Shown here: piece after piece, positions 52,118 through 61,467 of the stretch | Layout of the letters: the number at the start of each line of letters is the position of its first letter | Position numbering within the stretch: the first letter of the stretch is position 1 | Assembly (NCBI GenBank): GCA_027064165.1 | Contig: JAMOQE010000065.1 | Location: forward strand, 1 to 64,000 | DNA: 64,000 nucleotides | Direction: 5' to 3' | DNA from: Thermodesulfatator sp. | GTDB lineage: Bacteria; Desulfobacterota; Thermodesulfobacteria; Thermodesulfobacteriales; Thermodesulfobacteriaceae | Notes under the pieces: model-generated | What the model was told of the DNA's origin: nothing | The model's database searches: none | Seen by the model: only the letters and a program-made list of their open reading frames with translations | Program-made: the position numbers and the translations under genes

Positions 52118-54490
52118 ATGGGACTCACAGATGCCCTTTTTACAGGTACAAGTGGACTTAGGGCACTTGGGCATGGTATGAGTGTAATAGGCGATAATGT
52201 TTCCAACCTTAACACCACAGCCTTTAAAGGAGCAAGAATTACTTTCAGTGATGTTATGGCTCAGAGCATTAATACAGCAGCAGGAAGTGGACAACTTGGT
52301 AGAGGGGCAAGTATTCAGGCCCTTTATCAACAATTTACTCAGGGTGCTTTTGAATCTACAGCTAATCCCACAGACATGGCAATTGCAGGAAATGGGTTTT
52401 TTATGGTGAGAGATCCTAAAACAACTGGATCCGTTTTTTATACAAGAGATGGTCAGTTTACTATTGATAAAGAAGGTTATCTTGTAAATCCACAGGGTTT
52501 GAGAGTTCAGGGATGGAAAATAGACGAAACTACCAATGACATTACAGGAGCCTTGACAGACATTAGAATTGACAGAAGTTCTCCCCCTGTTAAGACTTCT
52601 AAAATAGACATGATTACAAACCTTGATGCGAGAGAAGAGACAAGAACAAAAGTTGTTAATATAAGGGGAACTTTAGCTAATCCTGCGAGTGGCAGTACCA
52701 CTACTTCAGGGATATACAATTTTGTAATAAGAGATATTGATGATAACGATATAAAATTACAGGTAAAACTTACATATGATACAGATAAAAAAACATGGAC
52801 TTATGTTATTACAGACATTACAAATAAAACTACTCCCAAGGTTCTTGCTCAAAATTTAGTAGGAACTACTTCCACTCAAGTAACTGTACTTATACCTAAT
52901 ACTGATAATCCATCTACTAAAGAACAGGTTGTTATAGATTGGAGTGCTGTAACTTTGGGAACTAATACTGACTTAAGTATTGGAAAAAAGAGGGTTGCAA
53001 GGATAGAAACAGTAGATCCAAGTACTAGTGCCTGGAGTAATACTGCCACTTATAATGGAGTAACATACTATTATAGAGATATTGATATTCTGAATGCAGA
53101 TGGAACACAGGTTACTTTAAGATTGTTCTTGCACGATAATGGCAATGGCACATGGAATTATTATGTATTTCAAGACCCCACAGGTAATCCTACTAACTCA
53201 GGTGCAAATCCTTCAGAAGATGCTAATAATGGTACTATCCTTAGTTGGGGAACAAACTACGATATTGATAAAGAAGGTGCTGTTAAGTTTTTTTTACATG
53301 GTACTACCCAGGACATTACCTGGGATTGGGATTCAAAGAGAATAATTACTAACAATGATGGTACAGATCCCACTACGAATGACGATTACAGCTATGATTA
53401 TTACAATACTGGTAATGACAATAATGTAGCACTTTACGAAGTTTCAGATTTACCAACTCTTTTGGATTACTGGGATGCAAGAAACGACACTCCTATCCAA
53501 TCCACTTCTTATAATTATAGATCAACTCTTTTTGTTTATGATTCCTTGGGAACTCCCCACGAAGTTACAATTTATTACAATCCTACTACCAGAGATAATG
53601 TATGGGAATTTTTAGTGACATGTAATCCTGATGAAGATCAGAGAGACTTTTTAAGAGACGATACTCCTATGCAATGGTATAATTCTGCTACAGAGACTAC
53701 TATACAAATACCTTCTGGAAATACTTATACCCAATCCAAAAAGGGCGTTTTAATGTATGGAAGGCTTGAATTTGATAATCAGGGTAATGTAAAAAGCTTT
53801 TTTGATACCTATCGTTTGGATCCAAATACAGGGGCTTTGGTAAAAATAATAGATGAAAGTGGTACACCTGTTGCCTCCCCAGATGATAAATATTCCTCCT
53901 TAGGTGAACATGGCTATCCTTTACTGTTAACAGACTTTTTAGGTATTGATTTTCCTTATGACGATAGAGCGGCAAATTCTGAAGATCAGGGTACAGCAAG
54001 AAATGACATTCAGCAAATAGAGCTTAATCTTGGATACTTTTATAAAGATACCTGGCGTTCTGAGTCTGTGAGAACAACCCAATATGCCACTTCTAATGCT
54101 ACTATTTTTTATGATCAGGATGGTTTTGGTCCGGGGTCTCTGGAAAGTATTACTGTGGATAATGAAGGGAGAATTACAGGGATTTATTCCAATGGAAGAG
54201 TAATTCCCCTCTGGATGGTAGGATTAGCTAATTTCAATGCTCCAGAAAAGTTGCAGAGAGTAGGTGGAAACCTTTTTAAAGAAACCACTCATTCAGGGCC
54301 ACCTATTACAGGAAAGCCCGGTACCAATGGGCTTGGAACAATAGCTCCTAATTCTCTTGAACAGTCCAATGTGGATCTTGGTGAACAATTCGTAAAAATG
54401 ATTATCTTCCAGAGAGGCTTTCAGGCAGACTCAAGAATTATAACTGTATCCGATTCTATGCTTGAAGAACTTATAAATCTTAAGAGATAA
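52118..54490 (+). CDS. flgE: Flagellar hook protein FlgE (long)
   Basis: A 790-residue hook protein, roughly twice the length of enterobacterial FlgE. NVSNLNTTAFKGARITFSD and PTDMAIAGNGFFMV at the N-terminus and LEQSNVDLGEQFVKMIIFQRGFQADSR at the C-terminus are conserved. Between them is a Thr-, Asn- and Asp-rich insertion of about 400 residues forming outer hook domains exposed to solvent. The strong ribosome site AGGGGAGG precedes ATG 52118. It is the last gene of the operon and is followed by a perfect hairpin. Confidence 0.94.
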   Translation: MGLTDALFTGTSGLRALGHGMSVIGDNVSNLNTTAFKGARITFSDVMAQSINTAAGSGQLGRGASIQALYQQFTQGAFESTANPTDMAIAGNGFFMVRDPKTTGSVFYTRDGQFTIDKEGYLVNPQGLRVQGWKIDETTNDITGALTDIRIDRSSPPVKTSKIDMITNLDAREETRTKVVNIRGTLANPASGSTTTSGIYNFVIRDIDDNDIKLQVKLTYDTDKKTWTYVITDITNKTTPKVLAQNLVGTTSTQVTVLIPNTDNPSTKEQVVIDWSAVTLGTNTDLSIGKKRVARIETVDPSTSAWSNTATYNGVTYYYRDIDILNADGTQVTLRLFLHDNGNGTWNYYVFQDPTGNPTNSGANPSEDANNGTILSWGTNYDIDKEGAVKFFLHGTTQDITWDWDSKRIITNNDGTDPTTNDDYSYDYYNTGNDNNVALYEVSDLPTLLDYWDARNDTPIQSTSYNYRSTLFVYDSLGTPHEVTIYYNPTTRDNVWEFLVTCNPDEDQRDFLRDDTPMQWYNSATETTIQIPSGNTYTQSKKGVLMYGRLEFDNQGNVKSFFDTYRLDPNTGALVKIIDESGTPVASPDDKYSSLGEHGYPLLLTDFLGIDFPYDDRAANSEDQGTARNDIQQIELNLGYFYKDTWRSESVRTTQYATSNATIFYDQDGFGPGSLESITVDNEGRITGIYSNGRVIPLWMVGLANFNAPEKLQRVGGNLFKETTHSGPPITGKPGTNGLGTIAPNSLEQSNVDLGEQFVKMIIFQRGFQADSRIITVSDSMLEELINLKR

Positions 54491-54499
54491 CAAAACTTT

Positions 54500-54529
54500 G
54501 TAGCAGGCAGGACAACCCCTGCCTGCTAC
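54500..54529. terminator. Hairpin between the convergent flgE and fabH genes
   Basis: A perfect 12-bp stem, GTAGCAGGCAGG (54500-54511) and CCTGCCTGCTAC (54518-54529), with a 6-nt loop. The T tracts are weak on both sides, so it may work as a bidirectional terminator or a 3'-end stabiliser. Confidence 0.7.
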
Positions 54530-55525
54530 TTACCATCTTAGTAACATTCCTCCAAAAGTAAAACCTCCTCCAAAAGCAACAAGTAATACTAAATCTCCTC
54601 TTTTTAACCTTCCTTCCTTTTCTGCCTCATAAAGAGCTAAAGGAATACTTGCCGCGGAGGTGTTCCCATACTTTTGAATGTTTACATATACCTTTTCTTT
54701 GGGAAGCTTTAGCCTTTCCCTCAAATATTCTATAATCCTTAGATTTGCCTGATGGGGCACAAGGAGATCCACATCTTCCGTAGTAAAACCATTTCTTTCA
54801 AGCAGTTCAAAGGCTATTTTTTCCATCATTCTGGTAGCAACTTTAAAAACTTCTCTGCCTTTCATTTTTATGTAATATTCTTCCTTGGGAAGCCTTTCAT
54901 CAAAAGGTGGATAACAGGTGCCCCCACCCTTTAGTGTTAAAAGTTGCCAGTAAGCTCCATCTGCTCCAATGGTAAAGTCTATAATCCTGCTTGTTTCAGG
55001 ATCGGGACTTTTCCCTACTACCGCTGCCCCTGCTCCATCTCCAAGAAGTACACAAATTGTTCTATCCTGCCAGTTTGTTTTTCTGGAAAGTGCCTCTGCC
55101 CCTATTACCAGCACCTTGCTTTCTGGATTGCTTTCCACAAAACTTTTAGCCGTACTTAATCCATAAATAAACCCCGAACAGGTGGCAGAAAGGTCAAAAG
55201 CCCCGGCATTTTTAGCTCCGAGCCCATCCTGCACAAGCACTGCCATAGAAGGAATAATGTATTCAGGTGTAACTGTGGCACAAATAATGAGATTCAATTC
55301 CTCTGGAGAAATATTTGCCTTTTCTAAAGCCTCCTTAGCTGCTTTTATGGCGTGTTCTGTAATGTTCTCCCCATCCCTTAGAATTCGTCTTTCTTTAATT
55401 CCTGTTCTTTCTGTAATCCATTTATCAGAAGTTTCTACCATCTTTTCTAAATCAAAGTTTGTAAGCACTTTTTCGGGCACGGACATCCCCATGCCCAGAA
55501 TGGCAGCTCTTACTGAATTTTTCAC
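54530..55525 (-). CDS. fabH: Beta-ketoacyl-ACP synthase III
   Basis: A 331-residue FabH. Catalytic Cys116 lies in LSATCSGFIYGL. The His and Asn of the triad are in VPHQANLRII and KYGNTSAASIPLAL. The glycine-rich GGGFTFGGMLLRW end is typical. It starts fatty acid synthesis from acetyl-CoA and malonyl-ACP. It overlaps plsX by 4 bases. Confidence 0.96.
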   Translation of the reverse strand: MKNSVRAAILGMGMSVPEKVLTNFDLEKMVETSDKWITERTGIKERRILRDGENITEHAIKAAKEALEKANISPEELNLIICATVTPEYIIPSMAVLVQDGLGAKNAGAFDLSATCSGFIYGLSTAKSFVESNPESKVLVIGAEALSRKTNWQDRTICVLLGDGAGAAVVGKSPDPETSRIIDFTIGADGAYWQLLTLKGGGTCYPPFDERLPKEEYYIKMKGREVFKVATRMMEKIAFELLERNGFTTEDVDLLVPHQANLRIIEYLRERLKLPKEKVYVNIQKYGNTSAASIPLALYEAEKEGRLKRGDLVLLVAFGGGFTFGGMLLRW

Positions 55526-56508
55526 TGACTCTCCTCCTTAATAGCACTTTCCAAACGATCCACCAGGTTTACTTTAATAAAATTTATGGCCTGTTTTATG
55601 GCATTTTTAATGGCAAGGGCATCTGATCTTCCATGGGCAATTATAACAGCTCCTTTAACTCCAAGAAGTGGAGCCCCCCCATATTCTCTCCAGTCAGACT
55701 TCTTTTTAAAACTCTTTAAAGCACCCTTAGCAAGGGCCATCCCAAGAAGTGAAATAGGAGATTTTTTAACTTCAGCCTTTAACACTTCAATAATAGCTTC
55801 TGCCAGACCTTCTGAAAGTTTAAGACAGATGTTACCTGTAAAACCATCACAAACCACTACATCTGCTTTACCAAAATAAAGCTCCCTTCCCTCAATGTTG
55901 CCTGTATAATTTAAATTAGAATTTAAAAATAACTCGTGAGCCTTTTTTACCAGGGCATTTCCCTTCCCCACCTCTTCTCCTATTGAGAGTAAAGCTATTC
56001 TGGGCCTCTCTCTACCCCATATTCTATTTAAAAAGGTGGCTCCCATAACTCCAAATTGAAATAAGTCTATGGGTTTGCATTCTGTATTGGCACCCACATC
56101 AAGCAGCACAAAAGGCTCTTTAAGAGTGGGAAGAAGGGTGGCAATAGCAGGACGCCTGACTCCTTTTATTCTTCCCAGAATAAAAATACTTCCAGCAACC
56201 ACTGCTCCAGAATTTCCAGCAGAGACAAAGGCCTGTGCCTTCCCTTCTTTTACAAGTTCAAGCCCTTTAAAAATACTTGCCTTCCTTTTTTTTTTGAAGG
56301 CTTCTGCTGGACTTTCCCCCATTTCAACAACTTCTTCTGAAATACAAAGAGAAACCCTTTCTCTATTTTCCCAGGGTTTTAAAACTTCCTCAGGACCTGT
56401 AAGGATTAAGTAAAGCTCTGGAAAAGCTTTTAAGGCAAGCTCTGCACCTTTCAGAACTTCCCGGGGGGCAAAATCTCCCCCCATTACATCCAGTGCTACC
56501 CTGTACAT
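55522..56508 (-). CDS. plsX: Phosphate acyltransferase PlsX
   Basis: A 328-residue PlsX. VALDVMGGDFAPREVLKGA at the N-terminus, VSAGNSGAVVAGS, LLDVGANTECKP and VCDGFTGNICLKLSEG are the family blocks. It makes acyl-phosphate from acyl-ACP for the PlsY step of phospholipid synthesis. It lies 15 nt downstream of rpmF and is coupled to fabH. Confidence 0.96.
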   Translation of the reverse strand: MYRVALDVMGGDFAPREVLKGAELALKAFPELYLILTGPEEVLKPWENRERVSLCISEEVVEMGESPAEAFKKKRKASIFKGLELVKEGKAQAFVSAGNSGAVVAGSIFILGRIKGVRRPAIATLLPTLKEPFVLLDVGANTECKPIDLFQFGVMGATFLNRIWGRERPRIALLSIGEEVGKGNALVKKAHELFLNSNLNYTGNIEGRELYFGKADVVVCDGFTGNICLKLSEGLAEAIIEVLKAEVKKSPISLLGMALAKGALKSFKKKSDWREYGGAPLLGVKGAVIIAHGRSDALAIKNAIKQAINFIKVNLVDRLESAIKEESQ

Positions 56509-56523
56509 AAGCTATAGAAAAAT

Positions 56524-56706
56524 TTAAATTTCTTCTTCCTCCAGAAAGGCTTTGTTTTTATAATAACCACAGGACGGACAGACTCTGTGAGGCACCTTAG
56601 GAGCTTTACATCTTGGGCACACTGCAGAAGGTGGAAGGGAAAGCCCTTGATGAGCTCTTCTTTTCCCTCTTCTTGCACGGGAAGTCTTCCTCTTGGGAAC
56701 TGCCAT
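56524..56706 (-). CDS. rpmF: Ribosomal protein bL32
   Basis: A 60-residue bL32 of the zinc-binding form. AVPKRKTSRARRGKRRAH is the basic start, then CPRC and CPSCGYY form a four-cysteine ribbon. It starts 2 nt after the yceD stop. The yceD-rpmF-plsX-fabH order is a widespread conserved cluster. Confidence 0.97.
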   Translation of the reverse strand: MAVPKRKTSRARRGKRRAHQGLSLPPSAVCPRCKAPKVPHRVCPSCGYYKNKAFLEEEEI

Positions 56707-56708
56707 TT

Positions 56709-57269
56709 TTAACCCTCCTTTTCAGAAGTTTGTTTCTTTTCAAGAAGCTCTTTCAATATGGCAAAAGGACTATTTTTTCTCTCCCTTCTACAATTACAAC
56801 TCCCTTTATTTAAGTCTTTGCCACATATAGGGCAGATACCTTTACAATCTTCCCTGCAAAGCTTTTTATAGGGTATGCTTAACAATACTTCTTCTCGTAA
56901 GATTTGATAAAAAGAAATCCACTCTCCTTCGTAAAAACTTACTTCCATGTCTTCTTCACCAAGTTCTTTTTCTCCCTCAATATTTAAAGAGGCTGCAGGT
57001 TTAAGTATTAAGTCAAACTTATGTTTTATAGGGTAATTAAATTCAGACAAACACCTATCACAAATAAGGACTATTTCTCCATTTATAGAGCCTCCTAATT
57101 TTACCTCAATTCCTCTTTTTTTCAATTTGAAATATCCGGAAAAGGGTAAGCTAATTTTTATTTCTTCTCCCAGGGTTTTAATATCTTTAAACTCAATTTT
57201 AAGCCCTTCCGGAGGGATATCTTCTAAACTTACACCCCAATTTTTAAGTTCTTCTCTTTTTTCAGACAT
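56709..57269 (-). CDS. yceD: YceD/DUF177 family protein (23S rRNA accumulation)
   Basis: A 186-residue DUF177 protein. ICDRCLSEFNYPIKHKFDLIL and the C-terminal zinc-ribbon-like CREDCKGICPICGKDLNKGSC are conserved. In Escherichia coli the homologue affects 23S rRNA levels. The ATG lies 6 nt after a -10 box; the only purine-rich stretch (AAGG) is too close to act as a ribosome site, so a leaderless message is predicted. Confidence 0.9.
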   Translation of the reverse strand: MSEKREELKNWGVSLEDIPPEGLKIEFKDIKTLGEEIKISLPFSGYFKLKKRGIEVKLGGSINGEIVLICDRCLSEFNYPIKHKFDLILKPAASLNIEGEKELGEEDMEVSFYEGEWISFYQILREEVLLSIPYKKLCREDCKGICPICGKDLNKGSCNCRRERKNSPFAILKELLEKKQTSEKEG

Positions 57270-57275
57270 GCCTTA

Positions 57276-57304
57276 AACATACCTCTTAAAAGAAGTTTTG
57301 TCAA
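57276..57304 (-). promoter_or_regulatory. yceD-rpmF-plsX-fabH promoter (leaderless type)
   Basis: Minus strand: TTGACA (57304-57299), 17 nt, TATGTT (57281-57276), then 6 nt to ATG 57269. The start of transcription would fall at the start codon. Confidence 0.65.
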
Positions 57305-57308
57305 ACTA

Positions 57309-57337
57309 TTGCCAAAAATGAAAATTTCGGTTATTCT
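57309..57337 (+). promoter_or_regulatory. Promoter of the IMPase-Nudix gene (near-leaderless)
   Basis: TTGCCA (57309-57314), 17 nt, TATTCT (57332-57337). The ATG at 57350 follows after 12 nt, giving a leader of about 6 nt without a ribosome site. The divergent yceD promoter starts 4 bp away. Confidence 0.5.
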
Positions 57338-57349
57338 AAACTTCCAATT

Positions 57350-58558
57350 ATGGATTTAAAGGCACTTTTTGAAAAGACAAGGGATTTAGTCTATCAAACA
57401 GGCCAATATCTTAAGGAAGCCTATTTTGCCTCTCCTGAAGTGTATCACAAAGGGAAAATAGACCTCGTTACTACGGCTGACTTTGAGTCTGAGAAACGCT
57501 TAAAAACAGGGCTTTCCGGCTTCTTTCCGGATATCCCCATTGTGGCTGAAGAGAGTTTTAAAGGAGAGGGGGTTCCTGAAGGCTTTTACTGGCTTATAGA
57601 TCCTCTTGACGGCACCATCAATTTTGCCCACAAACTTCCCTGGTTTGCTATTTCTGTAGCCCTTATGAAGGGCAAAGAGCCTCTCCTGGGAATAATTTAC
57701 AATCCCATTACTGAGGAATTTTTCTGGGCTATAAAAGGAGAAGGGGCCTATCTTAATGATAGAGCTATAAAGGTGTCTCAAACTGATAACCTTATTGATT
57801 CTCTTCTTTGCACAGGTTTTCCAGTAAAATATGTTATGGAAAAGGCGTATGCCTTTATGCCGCTCTTTCAAAAATTTATGGAAAGGTGTCAGGGAGTTAG
57901 ACGATTTGGCTCAGCTGCGCTTGATCTTGCGTATGTTGCCTGTGGAAGATACGAGGCTTTCTGGGAGCCTTATCTTCATCCATGGGACACAGCAGCAGGT
58001 ATGCTCCTTGTCCTTGAGGCAGGTGGTAAGGTTACTGATTATTTTGGTCACCCCTATGATCCTTTTAAAGACACTGTGGTCGCTTCCAACGGACTTGTTC
58101 ACGAAGAAATTATAAAACTTACTTCAAAATATCATCCTGTCTCGGTGAAGCCTGCACGCAACCCATTCCCCACCGTGGATATAATTATAGAGTACAAAGG
58201 AAAGATTGTGCTTATTTATAGAAAAAATTATCCTGAAGGCTGGGCTATTCCCGGAGGTTTTGTGGATTATGGAGAAACCCTTGAGCAGGCAGCTATAAGG
58301 GAGGCAAAAGAGGAAACTAATTTAGATGTAGAACTTCTTTATCTTCTTGGTTGTTATTCTGATCCTAAAAGGGATCCTCGTTTTCATACCGTCACTACGG
58401 TTTTTGTTGCCAGAGGAGAAGGGGAACCTAAGGCACAGGACGATGCCAAAGATTTAGGGCTTTTTTCCATTGAAGAAATTCCCTGGAAAGAGCTTGCTTT
58501 TGACCATGCAGAGATTTTGAAAGACTACTTAAAGAAAAAAGGAGAAAAAGGTGCTTAA
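57350..58558 (+). CDS. Inositol monophosphatase-family/Nudix hydrolase fusion
   Basis: A 402-residue two-domain protein. Residues 1-265 are an IMPase/FBPase-fold phosphatase with the metal sites VAEES (E67-E68), DPLDGTINF (D84, D87) and PWDTAAG (D213). Residues about 274-395 are a Nudix domain with box [20 protein letters not shown] then E322 (the third Gly of the consensus is Asn). IMPases of this type act on inositol phosphates, fructose-1,6-bisphosphate or PAP; Nudix enzymes cleave nucleoside diphosphate derivatives. Fusion suggests sequential hydrolysis of one compound (for example a pyrophosphate then its phosphate), which is inference. It overlaps the GGDEF gene by 8 bases. Confidence 0.92.
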   Translation: MDLKALFEKTRDLVYQTGQYLKEAYFASPEVYHKGKIDLVTTADFESEKRLKTGLSGFFPDIPIVAEESFKGEGVPEGFYWLIDPLDGTINFAHKLPWFAISVALMKGKEPLLGIIYNPITEEFFWAIKGEGAYLNDRAIKVSQTDNLIDSLLCTGFPVKYVMEKAYAFMPLFQKFMERCQGVRRFGSAALDLAYVACGRYEAFWEPYLHPWDTAAGMLLVLEAGGKVTDYFGHPYDPFKDTVVASNGLVHEEIIKLTSKYHPVSVKPARNPFPTVDIIIEYKGKIVLIYRKNYPEGWAIPGGFVDYGETLEQAAIREAKEETNLDVELLYLLGCYSDPKRDPRFHTVTTVFVARGEGEPKAQDDAKDLGLFSIEEIPWKELAFDHAEILKDYLKKKGEKGA

Positions 58559-59498
58559 TGATTATATAAAGATTTCTGAAAAGATCCTGAAGGAGGTTAA
58601 AATTCTTGTTTTTGTGAAAGAGAAACTCTTGGAATCATTGCTAAGAGAATTTTTTGAGACTCATTTGACTGTAAAAACAGAATTTTTTTATGAAAAAGCT
58701 ACCCTTCTTGCTCATCTTTCAGAAGGGAGCTCTTTTTATCAAATAATAGTTTTAGCTCTTCAAGGAGAAATAGAAGAAGAATTGGAATTTTTAAGACAGA
58801 TAAAGTCCTTTGCAAGGGATTCTAAAATTTTAGCTATTTTGAACTATACGCAGAATACTGATATTGCCTGTTATTTTGAAACAGGAGCAGATGATATTAT
58901 TTTTAAACCTTTTACTTTTGGGGAGCTGAAAGCAAGGCTAATTCGTTTGCTACAGGAGTATTTTTTGATAGAAAAATTGAAAAAATATATAATAGAAGAC
59001 CCTTTGACAGGAGTATATAATCGTAGATTTTTTGAGGATGCTATAAGAGAAGAATCGTATAGAGCTTTGAGGCAGAAATATCCTTTAACTCTTTTTATGA
59101 TTGATCTTGATAAGTTTAAATTTTATAATGATACTTTTGGCCATCAGGCTGGGGACCTTTTGCTTAAAAAAGCCGGCCAAACTTTTCTTGAAAGTACCAG
59201 AAAGGGTGTGGATAAAGTGTGTAGATACGGAGGAGACGAATTTTCCATTATTCTTCCTCATATTCATTGGGAAAAATCTCTGGTAGTAGTAAATAGAATT
59301 TTTGAGAATTGGGAAAAGAACAGACCTAAAGAAGTGAGCCTTTCCATAGGCGTTGCAGAGCTTATAAAACGAGAAACTCTGGAAGAGAGTGTCTCATTTC
59401 TTATAAACAGAGCAGATACTGCTTTATATGATGCAAAGAAAAAAGAAGGTCTTTCCTATGAGGTTGATCCGGAATCTAAGAAATTAACTTTAGCCTGA
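58551..59498 (+). CDS. Pseudo-receiver-GGDEF diguanylate cyclase
   Basis: A 315-residue protein. Residues about 16-137 have the response-regulator fold (conserved Lys119 in FKPF), but the phospho-acceptor Asp is replaced: the strand reads IIVLALQG. Residues 148-305 are a GGDEF domain with intact RYGGDEF (227-231) and metal Asp185 in MIDLDKF, so cyclase activity is expected. The inhibitory I-site RxxD is degenerate (K218-G-V-D221). It starts at GTG 58551 with AAGGAG, coupled to the IMPase-Nudix gene. It could supply c-di-GMP for the PilZ protein encoded in this window. Confidence 0.88.
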   Translation: MLNDYIKISEKILKEVKILVFVKEKLLESLLREFFETHLTVKTEFFYEKATLLAHLSEGSSFYQIIVLALQGEIEEELEFLRQIKSFARDSKILAILNYTQNTDIACYFETGADDIIFKPFTFGELKARLIRLLQEYFLIEKLKKYIIEDPLTGVYNRRFFEDAIREESYRALRQKYPLTLFMIDLDKFKFYNDTFGHQAGDLLLKKAGQTFLESTRKGVDKVCRYGGDEFSIILPHIHWEKSLVVVNRIFENWEKNRPKEVSLSIGVAELIKRETLEESVSFLINRADTALYDAKKKEGLSYEVDPESKKLTLA

Positions 59499-61467
59499 GC
59501 ACATCCCAGCGGGGATTTATTTTTTCAATTTTTACTTTGACTTCCTGCCCTGGTCTTAATCCTTCGGTATAATAAACAAGATCTCCCATTAAATTGAAGT
59601 CCGGTAAGTATACTTTAGCTTTTTTGCTAAAAACTTCTATTATAAGGCCGTTTAAGACTTCATTTTTAAGATATTTTTGCAGGTATTTTAATAGGAAATA
59701 TTTATTTCTTTTGTTCTGTATGTTTAAAGCTCTCTGCAAATTTTCAGTTAATTCTCCCAGGATTTTTATAATGTTTTCTTCAGAAAGAGGTTGTTTTGCA
59801 TTGAGAAAGGAGATAAGCTGATATTGCATTAATAAATCCAGAAAACGCCTCATAGGAGAGGTGAGGGTGGTGTAGGCTTCCACTCCCAGCCCTGAATGGG
59901 GAGCTGGCTCAGTGCTAAGCTCTGACCTGGCAAAGTACTTTAATTGTAAAATTTTTAAATAAAGACTATCCTCAGGGTTTTCAATGACTTCAAAAGGTGG
60001 AGGCTGAGAACGGTAGATTCCAGGAATTCCATGTTTTTGAAAGAAATTAGCACTTAGAGTATTTGTTAGAATCATTGCTTCTGCTATAAGCTCTCTTGCA
60101 GGAGTGAGTTCTATCTTTTGAAGGGTAATCTCACCATTTTCATCAATTTTTACCTGGATTTCCGGAAGAAAGATTGCAAATGCCCCTTTTTCCTCTCTTT
60201 TCTTTTTATGATGTAGAAGAAGCTGATAAAGGTTTTGCCAGAAAGACTTTCCAGCTTTTAATTTTTCGTCAACCTCATCATAGGTTAGGCGCTTATCCAC
60301 TTTTATTATTGAAGGAATAATCTCAAAACTTAAACAGGTTCTTTCCCTGTCAAATACTACCTTGAAACTGAGTGCAGGCCTGAGAGTTCCTTCTTTTAGA
60401 CTGAATCTATCATGGGAAAGCTCAAAGGGGAGCATGGGAATTGTTTCGTCTGGCATATAAAGAGTAAGTGCCCTTTCCAGGGCCTCTTCCCACAGAGCCA
60501 TTCCTGGTTTTACAAAAGAGGCTACATCAGTTATGTGGATGTAAAGTTCTTGCCCAGCTTCGGTTTCTACAAAACTCAGTGCATCGTCAAAATCCTGAGT
60601 ATCTTCAGCATCAATTGTAACGGTGTATAACTCTGTGAGATCTTTTCTTCCTGAAAGAGGAGGATCCATAGATAAAATCTTTTCAACCTCTTCTCTTGCC
60701 TTTCTGGAAAAGTCTTCAGGAAAATGCATCTTTAAAATTTCTATATTTTCGTCTTCTCTGAAAACCTGATGTTTAACCAACAAATCAAAAAGTTTGGCTG
60801 GCTCTGTAACTCCTTTCCTGGAGAGGACTTCTTTAGTGATTTTGCTTGAACGGCTATTTTCTTCCCACAGAAAATAGTCCCTGAATAAACCAAGCCAGTA
60901 GCTCTTTTTTTGTTCTTCTATCTGCGCTTCCTTTCCCTGAAGCAGTGCTTCAAGCACCATCTCGCCTTCCGATAAAAGCCTCAATTTTTCCAATTCTTTT
61001 TGTCTTTGATGTAAAATTTTTTCAACCTCTTCTCTTTTAAGTACGAGAAGAGAATTGGGAGCATTTATTTTAAAAAAGAGCTTTTCTTCAAATACTTTTT
61101 TCATTAAAGCAGCACAATCTTTATCAGAAGGAGGCTCTCCAAGGCATAATTCCGCAAGTTCTTCTGCAGAAATTTCTTCCAATTCTTCTTCTATTACTTC
61201 CCATACCTCTTTTAAATTAAATTTTTCTTTAAGACTTTCTGTTTCCTCATGAAGGAGTTTAAGTAAGTTGATAATCTCTGAGCTGGTTTTAGGTGCTTTT
61301 GTTGTTTTAAGGGTATAGATAAGAGCCTGATAATTTATTAGCTCTTCTTTTCCTGAAGGAAGAAGAAGACGAAGCCTTTTGCCTTTAATGTCTTTTACAA
61401 AGCCGAAAGCAGGACGATTTTTGTGGAGGACGATTACTATTTTGCCTTTTAGCCCTTCAAGATCCAT
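59476..61467 (-). CDS. RNase II/R-family exoribonuclease (RNB domain)
   Basis: A 663-residue protein. The N-terminal half is helical and charged and not a classical cold-shock pair. The RNB catalytic domain spans about 270-580, with VTIDAEDTQDFDDALS holding the metal Asp residues. ITDVASFVKPG, YMPDETIPMLPFELSHDRFSL and the YTTLTSPMRRFLDLLMQ motif follow. A small S1-like end follows. It degrades RNA 3' to 5'. The ATG at 61467 is chosen over a TTG two codons upstream. It overlaps hisA by 11 bases and the convergent GGDEF gene by 23. Confidence 0.88.
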   Translation of the reverse strand: MDLEGLKGKIVIVLHKNRPAFGFVKDIKGKRLRLLLPSGKEELINYQALIYTLKTTKAPKTSSEIINLLKLLHEETESLKEKFNLKEVWEVIEEELEEISAEELAELCLGEPPSDKDCAALMKKVFEEKLFFKINAPNSLLVLKREEVEKILHQRQKELEKLRLLSEGEMVLEALLQGKEAQIEEQKKSYWLGLFRDYFLWEENSRSSKITKEVLSRKGVTEPAKLFDLLVKHQVFREDENIEILKMHFPEDFSRKAREEVEKILSMDPPLSGRKDLTELYTVTIDAEDTQDFDDALSFVETEAGQELYIHITDVASFVKPGMALWEEALERALTLYMPDETIPMLPFELSHDRFSLKEGTLRPALSFKVVFDRERTCLSFEIIPSIIKVDKRLTYDEVDEKLKAGKSFWQNLYQLLLHHKKKREEKGAFAIFLPEIQVKIDENGEITLQKIELTPARELIAEAMILTNTLSANFFQKHGIPGIYRSQPPPFEVIENPEDSLYLKILQLKYFARSELSTEPAPHSGLGVEAYTTLTSPMRRFLDLLMQYQLISFLNAKQPLSEENIIKILGELTENLQRALNIQNKRNKYFLLKYLQKYLKNEVLNGLIIEVFSKKAKVYLPDFNLMGDLVYYTEGLRPGQEVKVKIEKINPRWDVLRLKLIS

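Noticed and set aside
54500-54529. A small RNA gene between flgE and fabH
   Set aside because: The segment is a simple perfect hairpin in a 39-bp gap without promoter; a terminator is the simpler reading.
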